DNA of 64,000 nt. Source: Chloroflexota bacterium (GTDB taxonomy: Bacteria > Chloroflexota > Chloroflexia > Chloroflexales > Roseiflexaceae). The position numbers and the translations under genes are program-made. Of the stretch, positions 18,700-28,905 are shown one piece after another. Where the stretch lies: NCBI GenBank assembly GCA_013388755.1, contig JACAEQ010000100.1, forward strand, positions 1 to 64,000. The letters run 5' to 3'. The stretch's first letter is position 1; every line of letters starts with the position of its first letter. The notes under the pieces were generated by a model. It was given only the letters and a program-made list of their open reading frames with translations. It did not search any database and had not been told where the DNA came from.

Positions 18700-19338
18700 C
18701 TACGCATCGCTGGCGATGCGAAAACGGCAGCACTGACCTTCCGACGCGATCGTCTCTTCGCGCGCTACCGGCACACTCAGCAACTCTTCATACAGCGTGC
18801 GTTCGTGCGCGCATGCCTGCGGATAGTTGCGCGCCGCACAATCGATCGGACAGTTATGTTCAACCAGTTCGATTGCGCCATCGGGCAGGCGACGCCACTC
18901 GCACATGTACCCCTGTTCGTTCAGGATCGCTGCCAGTTCGGCCACGCGCTCCGGCAGCGAACGCCCTTGCAGGCGGGGTGCATACTCCGCGACCAGCCGC
19001 TGCCGGCGCGCCTCGAACAACCGGTCAACATCCGCGTCACCCCCGCGGGCCGCCATAAACGCCAGCGCGTCCAGCAACAGGCGATCGTACGATTTCGGGA
19101 ACAGCGCCTCGGCGGCGGCCGTCAACGCATACAGGTGGCTAGGGCGGCCAATGGCCCGGCGCACACCGGAGGTATGCACCAGTCCGTCACGTTCCAGCAA
19201 CGCCAGGTGCTGCCGCACACCCACGGCCCCGATACCGAGATCGTCGCTGAGTTCGGTGGCGGTCATCGCACCGCGCCGCCGCAGCAACACGAGTATCTGC
19301 TGGCGCGTTTCGCCCTGTTCCCGGTGATCGGCTGCCAT
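18700..19338 (-). CDS. HTH regulator with C-terminal cysteine cluster, SufR-like
   Basis: A 212-residue DNA-binding protein. The N-terminal winged helix-turn-helix (residues 10-75; [30 protein letters not shown]) is DeoR/ArsR-like. The C-terminal half carries [20 protein letters not shown] and a final QCCRF, the cysteine arrangement of SufR-type Fe-S or metal-sensing repressors. It precedes sod on the same strand, so it probably controls sod and itself in response to oxidative or metal stress. The start is ATG 19338 with AGGAG upstream. The longer start at 19389 lies at or before the predicted transcription start and is excluded. Confidence 0.85.
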   Translation of the reverse strand: MAADHREQGETRQQILVLLRRRGAMTATELSDDLGIGAVGVRQHLALLERDGLVHTSGVRRAIGRPSHLYALTAAAEALFPKSYDRLLLDALAFMAARGGDADVDRLFEARRQRLVAEYAPRLQGRSLPERVAELAAILNEQGYMCEWRRLPDGAIELVEHNCPIDCAARNYPQACAHERTLYEELLSVPVAREETIASEGQCCRFRIASDA

Positions 19339-19375
19339 TCGTCGCTCCTGACGTTGTCGTAGCACCTTACCAGTC

Positions 19376-19405
19376 AGTATAGCACGCACGTTTTTTCTTT
19401 GTCAA
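19376..19405 (-). promoter_or_regulatory. Promoter of the regulator-sod operon
   Basis: On the minus strand TTGACA (19405-19400) and TATACT (19381-19376) are separated by 18 bases, a near-consensus housekeeping promoter. Transcription would begin near 19369, about 30 bases before the regulator ATG. Its upstream end faces the SDR promoter 24 bases away. Confidence 0.75.
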
Positions 19406-19429
19406 GCAAACGCTTTCGTAATTCCGGGC

Positions 19430-19458
19430 TTGACAGGTGGCCCATCAGGGCGTAGACT
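19430..19458 (+). promoter_or_regulatory. Promoter of the SDR gene
   Basis: TTGACA at 19430-19435 and TAGACT at 19453-19458 with a 17-base spacer. Predicted transcription start is near 19465, about 30 bases before the SDR ATG. It is back to back with the regulator-sod promoter. Confidence 0.75.
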
Positions 19459-19495
19459 CGCGCCGTTTTGAGCACGATGACGCACAGGCGCGCAC

Positions 19496-20272
19496 ATGGG
19501 ATCACTTGCGGGACAGGTCATTGTCATCACCGGAGCATCGAGCGGCTTTGGCGAGCTGATCGCGCAACGTTGCGTCGCCGCAGGCGGGCGCGTGGTGCTG
19601 GCGGCGCGTACGGCCACGAAACTTGAACGACTCGCCGCTACGCTCGGCGGCCCGGCACATGCACTACCGGTTGCCTGTGATGTGAGCCGGGCCGATGATG
19701 TTGCACGCCTTGCAGTGGCAACCCTGCAGCACTTTGGTCGCGCCGATGTGCTCGTCAATAATGCCGGCTTCGGCGTGTTCGACCGCCTGGCGGAAGCCAG
19801 CCTGGATGACCTGCGCGCCATGATGGATGTCAATGTCTATGGCGCACTGGCCTGCACACAGGCATTCCTTCCCCATATGCGCGCTCGGCGCAGCGGGATG
19901 ATCGTGATGATGGCCTCGATGGCGGGGCTGATTGCGGCGCCGAACATGGGTGGCTACACGGCGACCAAGCATGCGCTGGTGGGGCTTGGCCGCACCTTGA
20001 TGCTTGAACTTGAGGGGAGTGGCGTCCGTTGCGCGCTGATCTGTCCAGGTGTCGCAGATACGGGATTTCAACACCGTGCAGGGGCGACGAAATACCCGCG
20101 CATCTCGCGCCTGTCGGCGTGTACCGCCGCGCAGGTCGCGGATGCAACGGTGCGCGCCATCGTGCGGCGAACCCATGGCGAAATCGTTGTCCCCTGGTAT
20201 GGGCGGTTGCTGGCCCTGATCAGCTATCCGCTGCCTGGCGCCACGCGGGCCGTGATGCGCCTGATTCAGTAG
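19496..20272 (+). CDS. SDR family NAD(P)-dependent oxidoreductase
   Basis: A 258-residue short-chain dehydrogenase. It has the cofactor motif TGASSGFG (residues 12-19), NNAGFGVF, and the catalytic YTATK preceded by the serine in MMASMAG. The substrate is unknown. An arginine near the cofactor site (AARTATKLERL) suggests NADPH. It has its own promoter, facing away from the sod regulator, and the aminotransferase follows 15 bases after its stop. Confidence 0.93.
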   Translation: MGSLAGQVIVITGASSGFGELIAQRCVAAGGRVVLAARTATKLERLAATLGGPAHALPVACDVSRADDVARLAVATLQHFGRADVLVNNAGFGVFDRLAEASLDDLRAMMDVNVYGALACTQAFLPHMRARRSGMIVMMASMAGLIAAPNMGGYTATKHALVGLGRTLMLELEGSGVRCALICPGVADTGFQHRAGATKYPRISRLSACTAAQVADATVRAIVRRTHGEIVVPWYGRLLALISYPLPGATRAVMRLIQ

Positions 20273-20287
20273 CAAGGAACGTTCATT

Positions 20288-21448
20288 ATGGCACACGACC
20301 GCATCGCCCGGCGCATGAATCTTGTTCCGGCATCCGGCATCCGCCGCTTCTTCGACATTGCGGCGCAGATGCCGGATGTCATCTCACTCGGCGTCGGCGA
20401 ACCCGACTTTGTGACCCCGGCGCCGATCCGCGCCGCGGGTATCCGCTCGCTCGAGGAAGGACGCACGGCGTATACTTCCAACTCGGGCCTGCTGGAATTG
20501 CGCATTGCCCTTGCCGAGCACCTGCATGCGCTGTATGGCGTCAGGTACGATCCGGAGCATGAACTGCTGATTACGGTCGGCGTGAGTGAGGCGCTCCAGA
20601 TTACTACGATCGCGACCCTGAACCCTGGTGATGAGGTTATCATTCCTGAGCCCTGTTTCGTCGCCTATCCGGCGGCGGTCATCTTCGCCGACGCCACGCC
20701 GGTGCTGATACCCACATCGGTTGACGACGCGTTCCAGGTCGATCCGGAGCGGATCGCGGCAGCGATCACGCCGCGAACGCGCGCGATCCTCCTCGGTTAT
20801 CCGAATAACCCGACCGGGGCGGTTATGCCGCGTGAGCGTCTGGTGGCCATCACTGAACTGGCTGAACGGCACGATCTGCTGGTCTTTTCCGACGAGATCT
20901 ACGACCGCCTGGTGTACGGCATGCGCCACACATGCTTTGCGGCGCTTCCAGGCGCCCGGGAACGCACGGTGTTGCTTGGTGGCTTTTCCAAAGCCTATGC
21001 TATGACCGGCTGGCGTCTGGGATGGATGGCCGCGCCGGCCGATATTGTTGCCGCAGCGCGCAAAGTGCACCAGTACGCTATCATGTCGGCGCCGACCACG
21101 GCCCAGTATGCCGGAATCGAGGCGTTACACAGTGGCGAGCCGTTCGTGGCAGAGATGGTGGCCGAGTATGATCGCCGGCGGCGCGCGATTGTCGCCGGGC
21201 TCAACACGATTGGCCTGCCGACGTTCGAGCCGCAAGGGGCGTTCTATGTCTTTCCCCACGTTGCACACCTCGGGCTGAGTAGCGAGGCATTTGCTGAACG
21301 GCTACTTCGCGAGCAGCAGGTCGCGGTGATCCCCGGGGAAACGTTCGGCCCGAGCGGCGCAGGGTTCGTGCGTGCATGTTACGCTGCATCCATGGATAAA
21401 ATCGAGGCTGCGCTCGACCGTATCGAACGCTTTGTCCGCGCGGTCTAA
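20288..21448 (+). CDS. Class I/II PLP-dependent aminotransferase
   Basis: A 386-residue fold-type I aminotransferase of the aspartate/aromatic aminotransferase group. Seen are ISLGVGEPDFVTP near the start, YPNNPTGAV, FSDEIYDRLVY, and the PLP lysine in GGFSKAYAMTGWRLGW. The substrate cannot be fixed; aspartate or aromatic amino acids are likely. It is not an obvious HisC. AAGGAA lies upstream of the ATG. It is in the SDR run, and its cofactor PLP is made by pdxS/pdxT nearby, probably coincidental. Confidence 0.94.
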   Translation: MAHDRIARRMNLVPASGIRRFFDIAAQMPDVISLGVGEPDFVTPAPIRAAGIRSLEEGRTAYTSNSGLLELRIALAEHLHALYGVRYDPEHELLITVGVSEALQITTIATLNPGDEVIIPEPCFVAYPAAVIFADATPVLIPTSVDDAFQVDPERIAAAITPRTRAILLGYPNNPTGAVMPRERLVAITELAERHDLLVFSDEIYDRLVYGMRHTCFAALPGARERTVLLGGFSKAYAMTGWRLGWMAAPADIVAAARKVHQYAIMSAPTTAQYAGIEALHSGEPFVAEMVAEYDRRRRAIVAGLNTIGLPTFEPQGAFYVFPHVAHLGLSSEAFAERLLREQQVAVIPGETFGPSGAGFVRACYAASMDKIEAALDRIERFVRAV

Positions 21449-21550
21449 CCCCAGATCGGGCCCGGGACGACGGGAATCCGTCGAAATGGGTGGCAGGACG
21501 CACCGCGCCGGACACTCGGCACTCGCATAGCTTCCGGTGGAGGGGTATCC

Positions 21551-21904
21551 ATGCCAGTCGAACAATCATCAGACGCACCACTCAATCAGGAGCCGGTTGT
21601 GGTTGACGAGCAACTGTACTGCTCGCTCACGGGCCGCCCGATCAGCCGGGCGGAAGCATACTGGGCGCCACCGCTGATCACTGCGCGTGAACTGGTGACA
21701 ACGATCGTGACAACGCTGCTACGCGCGCCGAGTCAGCTCGGCCATATTCTGCTGGCCGAGCAACCGAACGTCCCTTACGCGCAGGACGTGCGCGAACGCC
21801 TGGCGCAGCGACGCAGCGCCGAGCAACTGAAACTGCTGATCGGCATGCTCGTGTTGCTGGCGCTGTTGCTGCTGCCGGTGTTGCTGCTGGTGATGCGCTC
21901 GTGA
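21551..21904 (+). CDS. Small tail-anchored membrane protein, unknown function
   Basis: A 117-residue protein not recognised. An N-terminal ~40-residue segment contains YCSLTGRPISRAEAYWAPP. An amphipathic stretch follows, then one hydrophobic helix at the very C-terminus (about 93-115), so it would be tail-anchored in the membrane. GGAGGGG precedes the ATG. It lies between the aminotransferase and the GT2 gene on the same strand. The codon use resembles the neighbours. Confidence 0.7.
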   Translation: MPVEQSSDAPLNQEPVVVDEQLYCSLTGRPISRAEAYWAPPLITARELVTTIVTTLLRAPSQLGHILLAEQPNVPYAQDVRERLAQRRSAEQLKLLIGMLVLLALLLLPVLLLVMRS

Positions 21905-22015
21905 GTGTGTCGATCCAGCCTGTTGCTTGCAGATGGGCGCGGTGCATTCGGACGCAGCCGACGCGCGCCGATCGTCGAACAGGTCGCCTGAAACTGCGCC
22001 AGGAAAGATCAACCC

Positions 22016-22699
22016 ATGCTGCTGTCAGTTATCATGCCGTGTTATAACGAAGCGACAACACTGCGCGCCATTCTGGCGAAGGTGCGCGCGGTGGATATCG
22101 AGAAGGAAATCATCGCGGTTGACGATCACTCAAGCGATGAGACGTACCGCATCCTGTGCGAGGAGGCGGCATGCGATACGCGGATGACGGTCATCCGCCA
22201 TCCACGCAACCGCGGCAAGGGGGCCGCGGTACGCAGTGGCCTGGCGCGTGCGCGCGGCGACATTGTGATCGTGCAGGACGCCGACCTGGAGTACGACCCG
22301 AATGACTACCACGAACTGGTGGCGCCGATCGCCCAGGGGCGCGTGAACGTGGTGTTCGGATCGCGCTTTCTCGGGCGGCACACCGGCATGTATTTCTGGA
22401 ACGCGATCGGGAACAAAGGCCTGACCTTTCTCACCAACTTCCTGTTCAACTGCTGGATCTCGGATATGGAGACGTGCTACAAGGCTATGCGCACCGAGAT
22501 CATGCGCGATCTGAAGCTGGAAAGTAATGATTTTCGTCTGGAGCCGGAGATCACGGCCAAGGTACTCAAACGAGGCCACCGGATTTATGAGGTGCCGGTC
22601 ACTTATCTGGGACGTACCTACGAAGAAGGCAAAAAAATGAAGCCCAGCCAGGGCTTCTACGCAATTCTTGCGCTCCTGCGCTACCGGTTAGCTGATTGA
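22016..22699 (+). CDS. Family 2 glycosyltransferase, DPM1-like
   Basis: A 227-residue GT-A enzyme without membrane helices, resembling dolichyl/polyprenyl-phosphate mannose synthases. Motifs are SVIMPCYNEATTL, the first aspartates in AVDDHSSDET, the metal-binding DADLEYDP and the acceptor region DMETCYKAMR. Such enzymes attach a sugar to a polyprenyl phosphate on the cytoplasmic face. AGGAAAG precedes the ATG. The gene ends 11 bases before the convergent aroQ. A partner that could use its product is the GT39 enzyme at 36829. Confidence 0.92.
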   Translation: MLLSVIMPCYNEATTLRAILAKVRAVDIEKEIIAVDDHSSDETYRILCEEAACDTRMTVIRHPRNRGKGAAVRSGLARARGDIVIVQDADLEYDPNDYHELVAPIAQGRVNVVFGSRFLGRHTGMYFWNAIGNKGLTFLTNFLFNCWISDMETCYKAMRTEIMRDLKLESNDFRLEPEITAKVLKRGHRIYEVPVTYLGRTYEEGKKMKPSQGFYAILALLRYRLAD

Positions 22700-22710
22700 G
22701 TCGCTCATAG

Positions 22711-23148
22711 CTACGATTGTTCGGCGGTGAGCAACAGCCACTCCAGCGCCAGCAGGTAACCCTGCCATCCCAGGCCGGCGATCTGCCCGGTGGCGACGGG
22801 AGCGACGACCGATGTGTGGCGAAACGGCTCGCGCCGGTAGACGTTCGACAGGTGCACCTCAACGATACGCGCCTTCAGCATCGCCAGCGCGTCGCGCAGC
22901 GCCAGGCCGTAGTGCGTCAGCGCGCCCGGATTGATGATCACCCCATCGGCATCCCATCCCTCGGTCTGAACGAGATCGATCAGCTCCCCTTCGTGATTTG
23001 ATTGAAACGTCAGCAGCACGGCGCCTGCCGCTGCCGCGCGCTCACGTAGCGCAGCATCAATCTCAGCGAGCGTCGTGTTGCCATAGATCTCCGGCTCGCG
23101 CCGGCCAAGCATGTTCAGATTCGGACCGTGGAGGACAAGGATTTTCAT
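22711..23148 (-). CDS. aroQ: 3-dehydroquinate dehydratase, type II
   Basis: Third step of the shikimate pathway. It has 145 residues, as usual for the dodecameric type II enzyme. Marks are [19 protein letters not shown] (catalytic Arg and Tyr), [20 protein letters not shown] and the catalytic His in [15 protein letters not shown]. Its ATG overlaps the TGA of the giant surface-protein gene as ATGA, so it may be translationally coupled to that very different gene. No other aro gene is in the window. Confidence 0.97.
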   Translation of the reverse strand: MKILVLHGPNLNMLGRREPEIYGNTTLAEIDAALRERAAAAGAVLLTFQSNHEGELIDLVQTEGWDADGVIINPGALTHYGLALRDALAMLKARIVEVHLSNVYRREPFRHTSVVAPVATGQIAGLGWQGYLLALEWLLLTAEQS

Positions 23149-26100
23149 CGTTGCACCAGCGGCAGATTGACGACGTAGGTTACCCGCGGCAGGGCTGCCG
23201 GTATGATCAGCACGTTCTCCACCTCGAAGATCTTCGCCGGATCGCTCTGCGACTGCGCCCGCACACGGATGCGGTTCACCGACCCGGGTGGCGCGGTTGT
23301 GGGGACGCTCATCGTGAGCGTGATGCCTGGAGCCTGCTCATTCGGCTTCAACCTGCGCTGCGCGGGTTGGAGGGTAACGTCCCAGTTCTGTGTCTGCGTG
23401 AAGGTCAGAATAAAGGTGTCGGTAAAGTTGCCGGTGTTCAACAACTGATGGTTCAGTTCCAGAGAGTCGCCCGCCTCGACCGTGCGCGCATACTCCGGCG
23501 AGATGACCGCGTTGACGACCTGGCGAACCGTCGTGTATTCGCGCGCATCGGCGGCAACCGCCGGGTCCGTCGCCGACTGCACGCTGAGGCGCATGGCATC
23601 GACCGTGCCGGAGAGGACGCCGGTCGGCAGGGTGATACTGACCGCCACAATGCGTGTTTCATTCGGCTGCAGGAAGACGCCGGGTGGGATCGCAACCCGA
23701 TACCCCAGCGGCACAAGCGCACTGAAGACGAATGTGTCGGGCACGCTGCGGATATTACGCAGGGTATGGGTATAGATGACCGTCTCTCCCGGTAACCCTG
23801 ATCCACGATTCTCATCCGGTGTCAACAGTCCACCCACCGCTGCCAGTTCAGCCGTCGTGGTCAGGGTCGCTGTCGCCAGCAGCGGGCCGGCGCCATCACC
23901 GCGCAGCACTTCGACTGTCACGGCCTGAACTCCGACGGTATCGGCGGGAACATCAATCCGCACCGTGATCGGGACGGGCTGCGTGATACTCGGTGGCAGG
24001 ACGGCCGTCAACGTCGGCGTGACGCTCGCGGTCCAGCCGCCGGTGAGGCTGGCCGGGTTCAGCCGCAGGGTATAGCTAATCGTTGTATTGCCGCTGTTGA
24101 ACAGGTTCAATGTATAGATCGCGGTTGCTGGCGTGCCTCCGGTAAACACCGTCTGCTGTGTCGCGCCGGCCGGCTCCAGGCGAGCATTATCGGCACCGAT
24201 GACCGTCAGGGTATCGCTGACGCTGCGCGTGGGCGCGCCGAGCGCCGAGGTTGCAGTGAGCGTCACGACGCCGGTTGTGCCGGCAGGCGCAGTGGCCGGC
24301 AGGCGCACGTTGAAGATGACGGCACGCCCTTCGCCGGGCGGAACCTGTGTCAGCGACGCCGGCGGCAGTGCCGTGAAACCGCCCGCGCCGGGTTGTACGC
24401 TAAACGTGTAGTTGTCGGCAATGTTCCCGGTGTTGGTGATCCGGTGCGTGAACGTCAGAAGAGCATCGGGCGCGCCACTGCCATTCTCATTGCGCGCGAA
24501 ATCGAACCGTGGCACGGGAAGCACATTGACCACATCGGTCACTGCATCCGATGCGCCGGTGGTGCTGGCCTGCACCTGGAACGAGTACGCGCCAGCGGGG
24601 ACCTGCGGCAGTTGCGCTGGCGTGGTCACCACCAGGTCAAAGGCGCATGTCGCGCCGCTGGCAAGATTCTGCAAACAGCTGGCAGGCGACAGGTTTTGCG
24701 GGCCGACAATGTTCCAGCCAGGCGGCAGGCCGGTGGCGCTTACCGCGAAGTTGCCCGCCACGTTGCCGACATTCGTCAGCGTGTGGCTGAACGTAACACT
24801 ACCCGGCGGCGTGACATTCAATGTCTGCCCTGGTGACAGGCGCACGCCCGGGGCAGACAGCACGGTGACAGTATCCGTCTGTGGCTGCGCAGATGATGGA
24901 TCGGCTGCGCGCACGCCCGTGACGATGATCGCTTGCGGGCCAGCGCCCTGACCATCGCGCACGCGCGCTCGCACCACAACCTGCTGTGATGCGCCGCGCG
25001 CCAGCCGAAAGACCCCGGCAGGAGCGATGGTGAGATTCTCAAGCCCACCGGGCAGTACCGCCGTGACACGAAAATCGTCCGGGCCATTACCGGTGTTTGT
25101 CAGAGTATGAGTGAAGATCGCCGTCGCGCCGGGTGGCAGGTTGAGCGCAGGAATGCTGGCCTCACTGAACGTGAATCCGGGAACCAGACCGACGCGGGTG
25201 GTGCTGGTGGCGCTGGCCGACGAGCCACCGGTCGCCTGAACCGTCAGCGTCGCCGTCACCAGCGTCCCGGCGTCGGGGATCGGTGAGTTCGGCACGGTCA
25301 CCGTCAGGCTGACAACGCGTGACTGAGCGGGATTCAGATCAAACGGTGCTGCATCCACCAGGTTGAAGGTCCACGGCGGCCCCTGCGAGAGGGACAGCGT
25401 CGGCGTGAAGCGCCCGGTGCTCTGGCCGATATTCGTCACGGTATGACTGAAGGGAACCGTCGCCCCCGGCAACCCTTCTTTCAGTTGCGACGGAGGCGTA
25501 ATCTGTGGCGCGGCGCCCGCCGACGCCGTATCCACCGCCACTGCCTGCACACCGGGCGAACCGGTCGAAGCGGCCGTGATCGTCACGGTGTAGAGTGACG
25601 CGCCGGGGCCGGCAGGGATGATAAGCCGGATGGTGCGCGTGCAGGAGGTGAATGCCGCCAGGCTGGCGCATGTCTCACCTTCCACAACCGTGGCCGTCGC
25701 GCCATCGTTCGGTGTTACCACCACGCTGATCGCGATGGTATCCGTACCATTGCCGGTGTTGGTCACGGTGTGAACGAAGTCTACCGTGTCCGGGCGGGTG
25801 AAGCTGCCAGTCCGGCTATCCGGCGTCACCGTGACGCCGTAGCGCCGCGCCACCGTAGTGGTTGTGTTCACGGTGCGTTGCGTCGCGCCGACCTGGGCCG
25901 TCACACTGAAGGTGTAATCGCCGGCCAGCGCATTCGCCGGCACGGCAACGGTAATGTTGAATGTGTCAGACGCGCCAGCCGCCAGCACGATGGATGACTG
26001 GCTCGGCGGCGATGCCCAGCCAGATGGGTCATTACGCGAAATAGCAAGTGTGATCGGCGAGCCGCCATTGTTGGTAACCGTATAGGTGTAGATAACGTTC

Positions 26101-28700
26101 GTCCCTGCGTCTACCGGGCCGACGCCGGGCGGAACGCGCCCCGTCTGCGCCAGGGTGAAGTCCGTCTGGCAACTGAAGGGCGCCTCGAACATGGTCGGGG
26201 TAAACTCGGATGTATTGTTGCTCTGGTCAGTAATGGTCGCCGAGAAGAAGCGATCGCAGTTCGGCACCGGGATGCTGGCCGTCGCGCCGGCGGCAATACC
26301 ATCCTGGAACGCGAGATAGCGCGGCCCTTCGGCATCGTCGCGGGTCGGGCTGGTAAAGACCTCGATGCGGCAGCCGCCGGCGCCACAGTTCGCGCCCGCG
26401 GGGGCCTGCACCTGGAGCGTGGGTGGCGAACCCGCGGTAATGCCGCTGATCGCCGGTGGCGTGGGCGCGCTGCCGGAACGATTGATCCCCTTACCGCCAT
26501 TGGTGCCTGTCTCGGTGCCGCTGATGCGCACCTGGCTCACCGTTGCATCCACCTGGACGCCGTGGCCGGATGCGCCGCCATTGTCGCGCGACAGATTACG
26601 CAACAGAGTGTTCCCATTCGCGTTCACGCCGACCAGAATACCTTGAATGGCGTTGTTGGAAAGCACATTGCGCGTATCGTTGACCCCAACGCCGCCACTG
26701 CCGCCAATCGTGTTGCCGGTTGTGCCCTGGAGCAACCAGATGCCGAACTGCCGGTTCCCTGCACCAGTAGTACCAATCACATTTGCGCTCACCTGGTTGC
26801 CGGTGGTGAAGGTCGACTCGATACGCACACCGGTGCCAAGCCCGCCAATGGTGTTACTGATGACCTGATTATTGTCGGTTCGGCGCGCGGCGGCGCTCGC
26901 GATGATATAGACCCCGGACGAACCGGTAGCGGGGCTGGCGCGCAACCCCTGACCATTCGACGCCACACCGATATAGTTACCAATCACACGATTCTGGGAC
27001 GTTCCTGAAAGTGACGGCTGGATGAGCACCGCCGCCGCCGTCGCGTCGAGGCCATACGCGATAATATTGGCATCACCCGGATTGTTGCCACCAATCAGGT
27101 TGCCGGCGGCAGGTTGTGGCAGCGGCGAAATATCGCCGGTGCTGCCATTGATCCAGACGCCTGCCTGACCATTCGCAAAGTTGTCATCCGACACCGGTGG
27201 AAATGCCGTATTGACGCCGATCCGGTTGCCGGCCACGACATGACCATCACTGGCAAGAATGATGCCGCTGGCATAGTTATTCGAGATAACGTTATCGCGA
27301 ATCGTTGTCTGGCGTGCATTGTTCTCCACCAGCACACCGGCACCGAGATTGCCGTTCGAATTGGCGCCAGAACGGCCAAATGACTCGCCACTGGCATTCA
27401 GGCCGATATAGTTCCCCTGGACGGTTGTATTGAACACGGCACTGGTGCGGATCTGAATGCCGTGGCCATTGCCTGCCACGGCGCCGTTACCGGAGATGAT
27501 ATTGCGTGCCGCCGGCGTCGCCCCGCCAATCAGGGTATTCGTGCCGCCTGCCAGGTAAATACCGACGCCATTCGGCACCCCTATGGTCGTTGTCGCGCCT
27601 CTGGTCGTGCCGATCACATTGCCACTGACGCGGGTATCGGTCGGGCTGTCGCTGCCCAGCAGGTCGCTACCGAAGATATAGACGCCATAGCGCGTCGCGC
27701 TGGCATCGTGGCCCGATACGACGTTCTCCTCGACGATTGTATCATCGAGGTAGCGCTGGAGAATGATCCCATTCGACGGGTTGCCGGCGCCGCCGATCTC
27801 GGCATTGCCGGCCAGGTTCGTGCCAACCAGGTTGGCGCGTACAACATTGCCGCGCCCGGCAGCATAGTCGCCACCAGTATTGATCAGATAGATATTGGCC
27901 GATGTACCGGATGCCCGGCCATTGCCGGCAACGAGGTTCCCCAGGGCAGTGTCGCCGGCCGTGCCAATATCAGGGCCGGCGCCAGCGGTCGGGTTGCCGA
28001 CGATATTGTTTGCCGCGCCATTGACCTGAACGCCGGAGGTTGTATTGGCTGCTGCAATGCTACCATCAGGCGATGTACCGAGGTAACAGCCGTGCACACG
28101 GTTGCCGGTGGCGGCGGAACCATTGATAAAGATGCCATTGCCGGCCAACCCGGGCGCGGCACTCCCCTGCGCAAAGTTGAGGATCGTAAGGCGCCGCACG
28201 ACATTACCGGCAGATGTGATGGTCAGGCCATTCGCGCCACTTGTCGTCAGGAGCGAGCCATCCAGCACAATACGTGGGTGCGACCAGCCTGCCGCGGCCC
28301 CGCTGCCGAACGGCTGAGTCGTGCCATCAATCGTCACATTACCGGCTGTGATTGCCGGCAGAGAACTCGCCGGGCGAATGCGCCAGTACCCGGCCGGTTC
28401 ATACCCTTCACTACCACCCGACGCAACCGGCGATTGCGGGATATTGAAATTGATCCGGTGAACATCGCCCGCCGGCTGGGCATTAATCTGCTGGATGGCC
28501 GCTCGAAGGGTACACTGATCCCCCGCGGCGCCCAGATCGATGTCGCAGCGATTATCCGCCGTACTGGCATCGGGCTCATCGCCGGCGCTGTTGACCGTCA
28601 GGGTGAGCAGGACCGCCAGCGCCAGGGGTGCAGGCGCAGCCAGCGCGCCAGCGAGCGCCAGGAGCGCGGTCAGGCAGAGAAGACGGGAAACACGCACCAC
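23145..28700 (-). CDS. Giant secreted protein: CSLREA, beta-helix, nine Ig-like domains
   Basis: About 1851 residues, predicted surface or secreted. The start is GTG 28700 with AAGAGGTGG upstream, giving a signal peptide-like [20 protein letters not shown]. The open frame continues upstream to 28874, but that part is the translated repeat at 28738-28890 (CHCARSDAI) and is rejected. Residues 30-70 match the CSLREA N-terminal domain ([23 protein letters not shown]). To about 840 there are right-handed parallel beta-helix repeats rich in G-N-x-I. From about 847 to 1840 nine Ig-like repeats of ~110 residues follow, each with THTLTNTGN-type strands and a P-G-A-S/E turn. The C-terminus is VNLPLVQR. 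No catalytic site is recognised; adhesion or matrix is a guess. Confidence 0.9.
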   Translation of the reverse strand: MVRVSRLLCLTALLALAGALAAPAPLALAVLLTLTVNSAGDEPDASTADNRCDIDLGAAGDQCTLRAAIQQINAQPAGDVHRINFNIPQSPVASGGSEGYEPAGYWRIRPASSLPAITAGNVTIDGTTQPFGSGAAAGWSHPRIVLDGSLLTTSGANGLTITSAGNVVRRLTILNFAQGSAAPGLAGNGIFINGSAATGNRVHGCYLGTSPDGSIAAANTTSGVQVNGAANNIVGNPTAGAGPDIGTAGDTALGNLVAGNGRASGTSANIYLINTGGDYAAGRGNVVRANLVGTNLAGNAEIGGAGNPSNGIILQRYLDDTIVEENVVSGHDASATRYGVYIFGSDLLGSDSPTDTRVSGNVIGTTRGATTTIGVPNGVGIYLAGGTNTLIGGATPAARNIISGNGAVAGNGHGIQIRTSAVFNTTVQGNYIGLNASGESFGRSGANSNGNLGAGVLVENNARQTTIRDNVISNNYASGIILASDGHVVAGNRIGVNTAFPPVSDDNFANGQAGVWINGSTGDISPLPQPAAGNLIGGNNPGDANIIAYGLDATAAAVLIQPSLSGTSQNRVIGNYIGVASNGQGLRASPATGSSGVYIIASAAARRTDNNQVISNTIGGLGTGVRIESTFTTGNQVSANVIGTTGAGNRQFGIWLLQGTTGNTIGGSGGVGVNDTRNVLSNNAIQGILVGVNANGNTLLRNLSRDNGGASGHGVQVDATVSQVRISGTETGTNGGKGINRSGSAPTPPAISGITAGSPPTLQVQAPAGANCGAGGCRIEVFTSPTRDDAEGPRYLAFQDGIAAGATASIPVPNCDRFFSATITDQSNNTSEFTPTMFEAPFSCQTDFTLAQTGRVPPGVGPVDAGTNVIYTYTVTNNGGSPITLAISRNDPSGWASPPSQSSIVLAAGASDTFNITVAVPANALAGDYTFSVTAQVGATQRTVNTTTTVARRYGVTVTPDSRTGSFTRPDTVDFVHTVTNTGNGTDTIAISVVVTPNDGATATVVEGETCASLAAFTSCTRTIRLIIPAGPGASLYTVTITAASTGSPGVQAVAVDTASAGAAPQITPPSQLKEGLPGATVPFSHTVTNIGQSTGRFTPTLSLSQGPPWTFNLVDAAPFDLNPAQSRVVSLTVTVPNSPIPDAGTLVTATLTVQATGGSSASATSTTRVGLVPGFTFSEASIPALNLPPGATAIFTHTLTNTGNGPDDFRVTAVLPGGLENLTIAPAGVFRLARGASQQVVVRARVRDGQGAGPQAIIVTGVRAADPSSAQPQTDTVTVLSAPGVRLSPGQTLNVTPPGSVTFSHTLTNVGNVAGNFAVSATGLPPGWNIVGPQNLSPASCLQNLASGATCAFDLVVTTPAQLPQVPAGAYSFQVQASTTGASDAVTDVVNVLPVPRFDFARNENGSGAPDALLTFTHRITNTGNIADNYTFSVQPGAGGFTALPPASLTQVPPGEGRAVIFNVRLPATAPAGTTGVVTLTATSALGAPTRSVSDTLTVIGADNARLEPAGATQQTVFTGGTPATAIYTLNLFNSGNTTISYTLRLNPASLTGGWTASVTPTLTAVLPPSITQPVPITVRIDVPADTVGVQAVTVEVLRGDGAGPLLATATLTTTAELAAVGGLLTPDENRGSGLPGETVIYTHTLRNIRSVPDTFVFSALVPLGYRVAIPPGVFLQPNETRIVAVSITLPTGVLSGTVDAMRLSVQSATDPAVAADAREYTTVRQVVNAVISPEYARTVEAGDSLELNHQLLNTGNFTDTFILTFTQTQNWDVTLQPAQRRLKPNEQAPGITLTMSVPTTAPPGSVNRIRVRAQSQSDPAKIFEVENVLIIPAALPRVTYVVNLPLVQR

Positions 28701-28737
28701 GGTACCACCTCTTGATGCAGTACGTCTCGAATACGTG

Positions 28738-28890
28738 CCTATCCGAACAACGCTCCGCCTCCTGTCATTGCACGGAGCGCCAGCGACCGCCTGCAGCGCG
28801 CGAAGCGTGGCTGAGGCAATCTCGGCGTGTGCTCTGGAGATTGCGTCGCTGCGCGCGCAATGACATCCAACCATCCGTTATTCGGATAGG
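28738..28890. repeat. Interspersed palindromic repeat, copy B (complete)
   Basis: Nested inverted repeats. The outer arms CCTATCCGAA (28738-28747) and TTCGGATAGG (28881-28890) enclose inner arms GTCATTGC and GCAATGAC. The core shares GCCTGCAGCG, GAAGCGTGGCTGA and GCAATCTC with copy A at 7779-7904. It fills nearly all of the gap between the two giant surface-protein genes and could fold into a long RNA hairpin. Confidence 0.8.
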
Positions 28891-28905
28891 CTGTCTACCT
28901 TCGCT

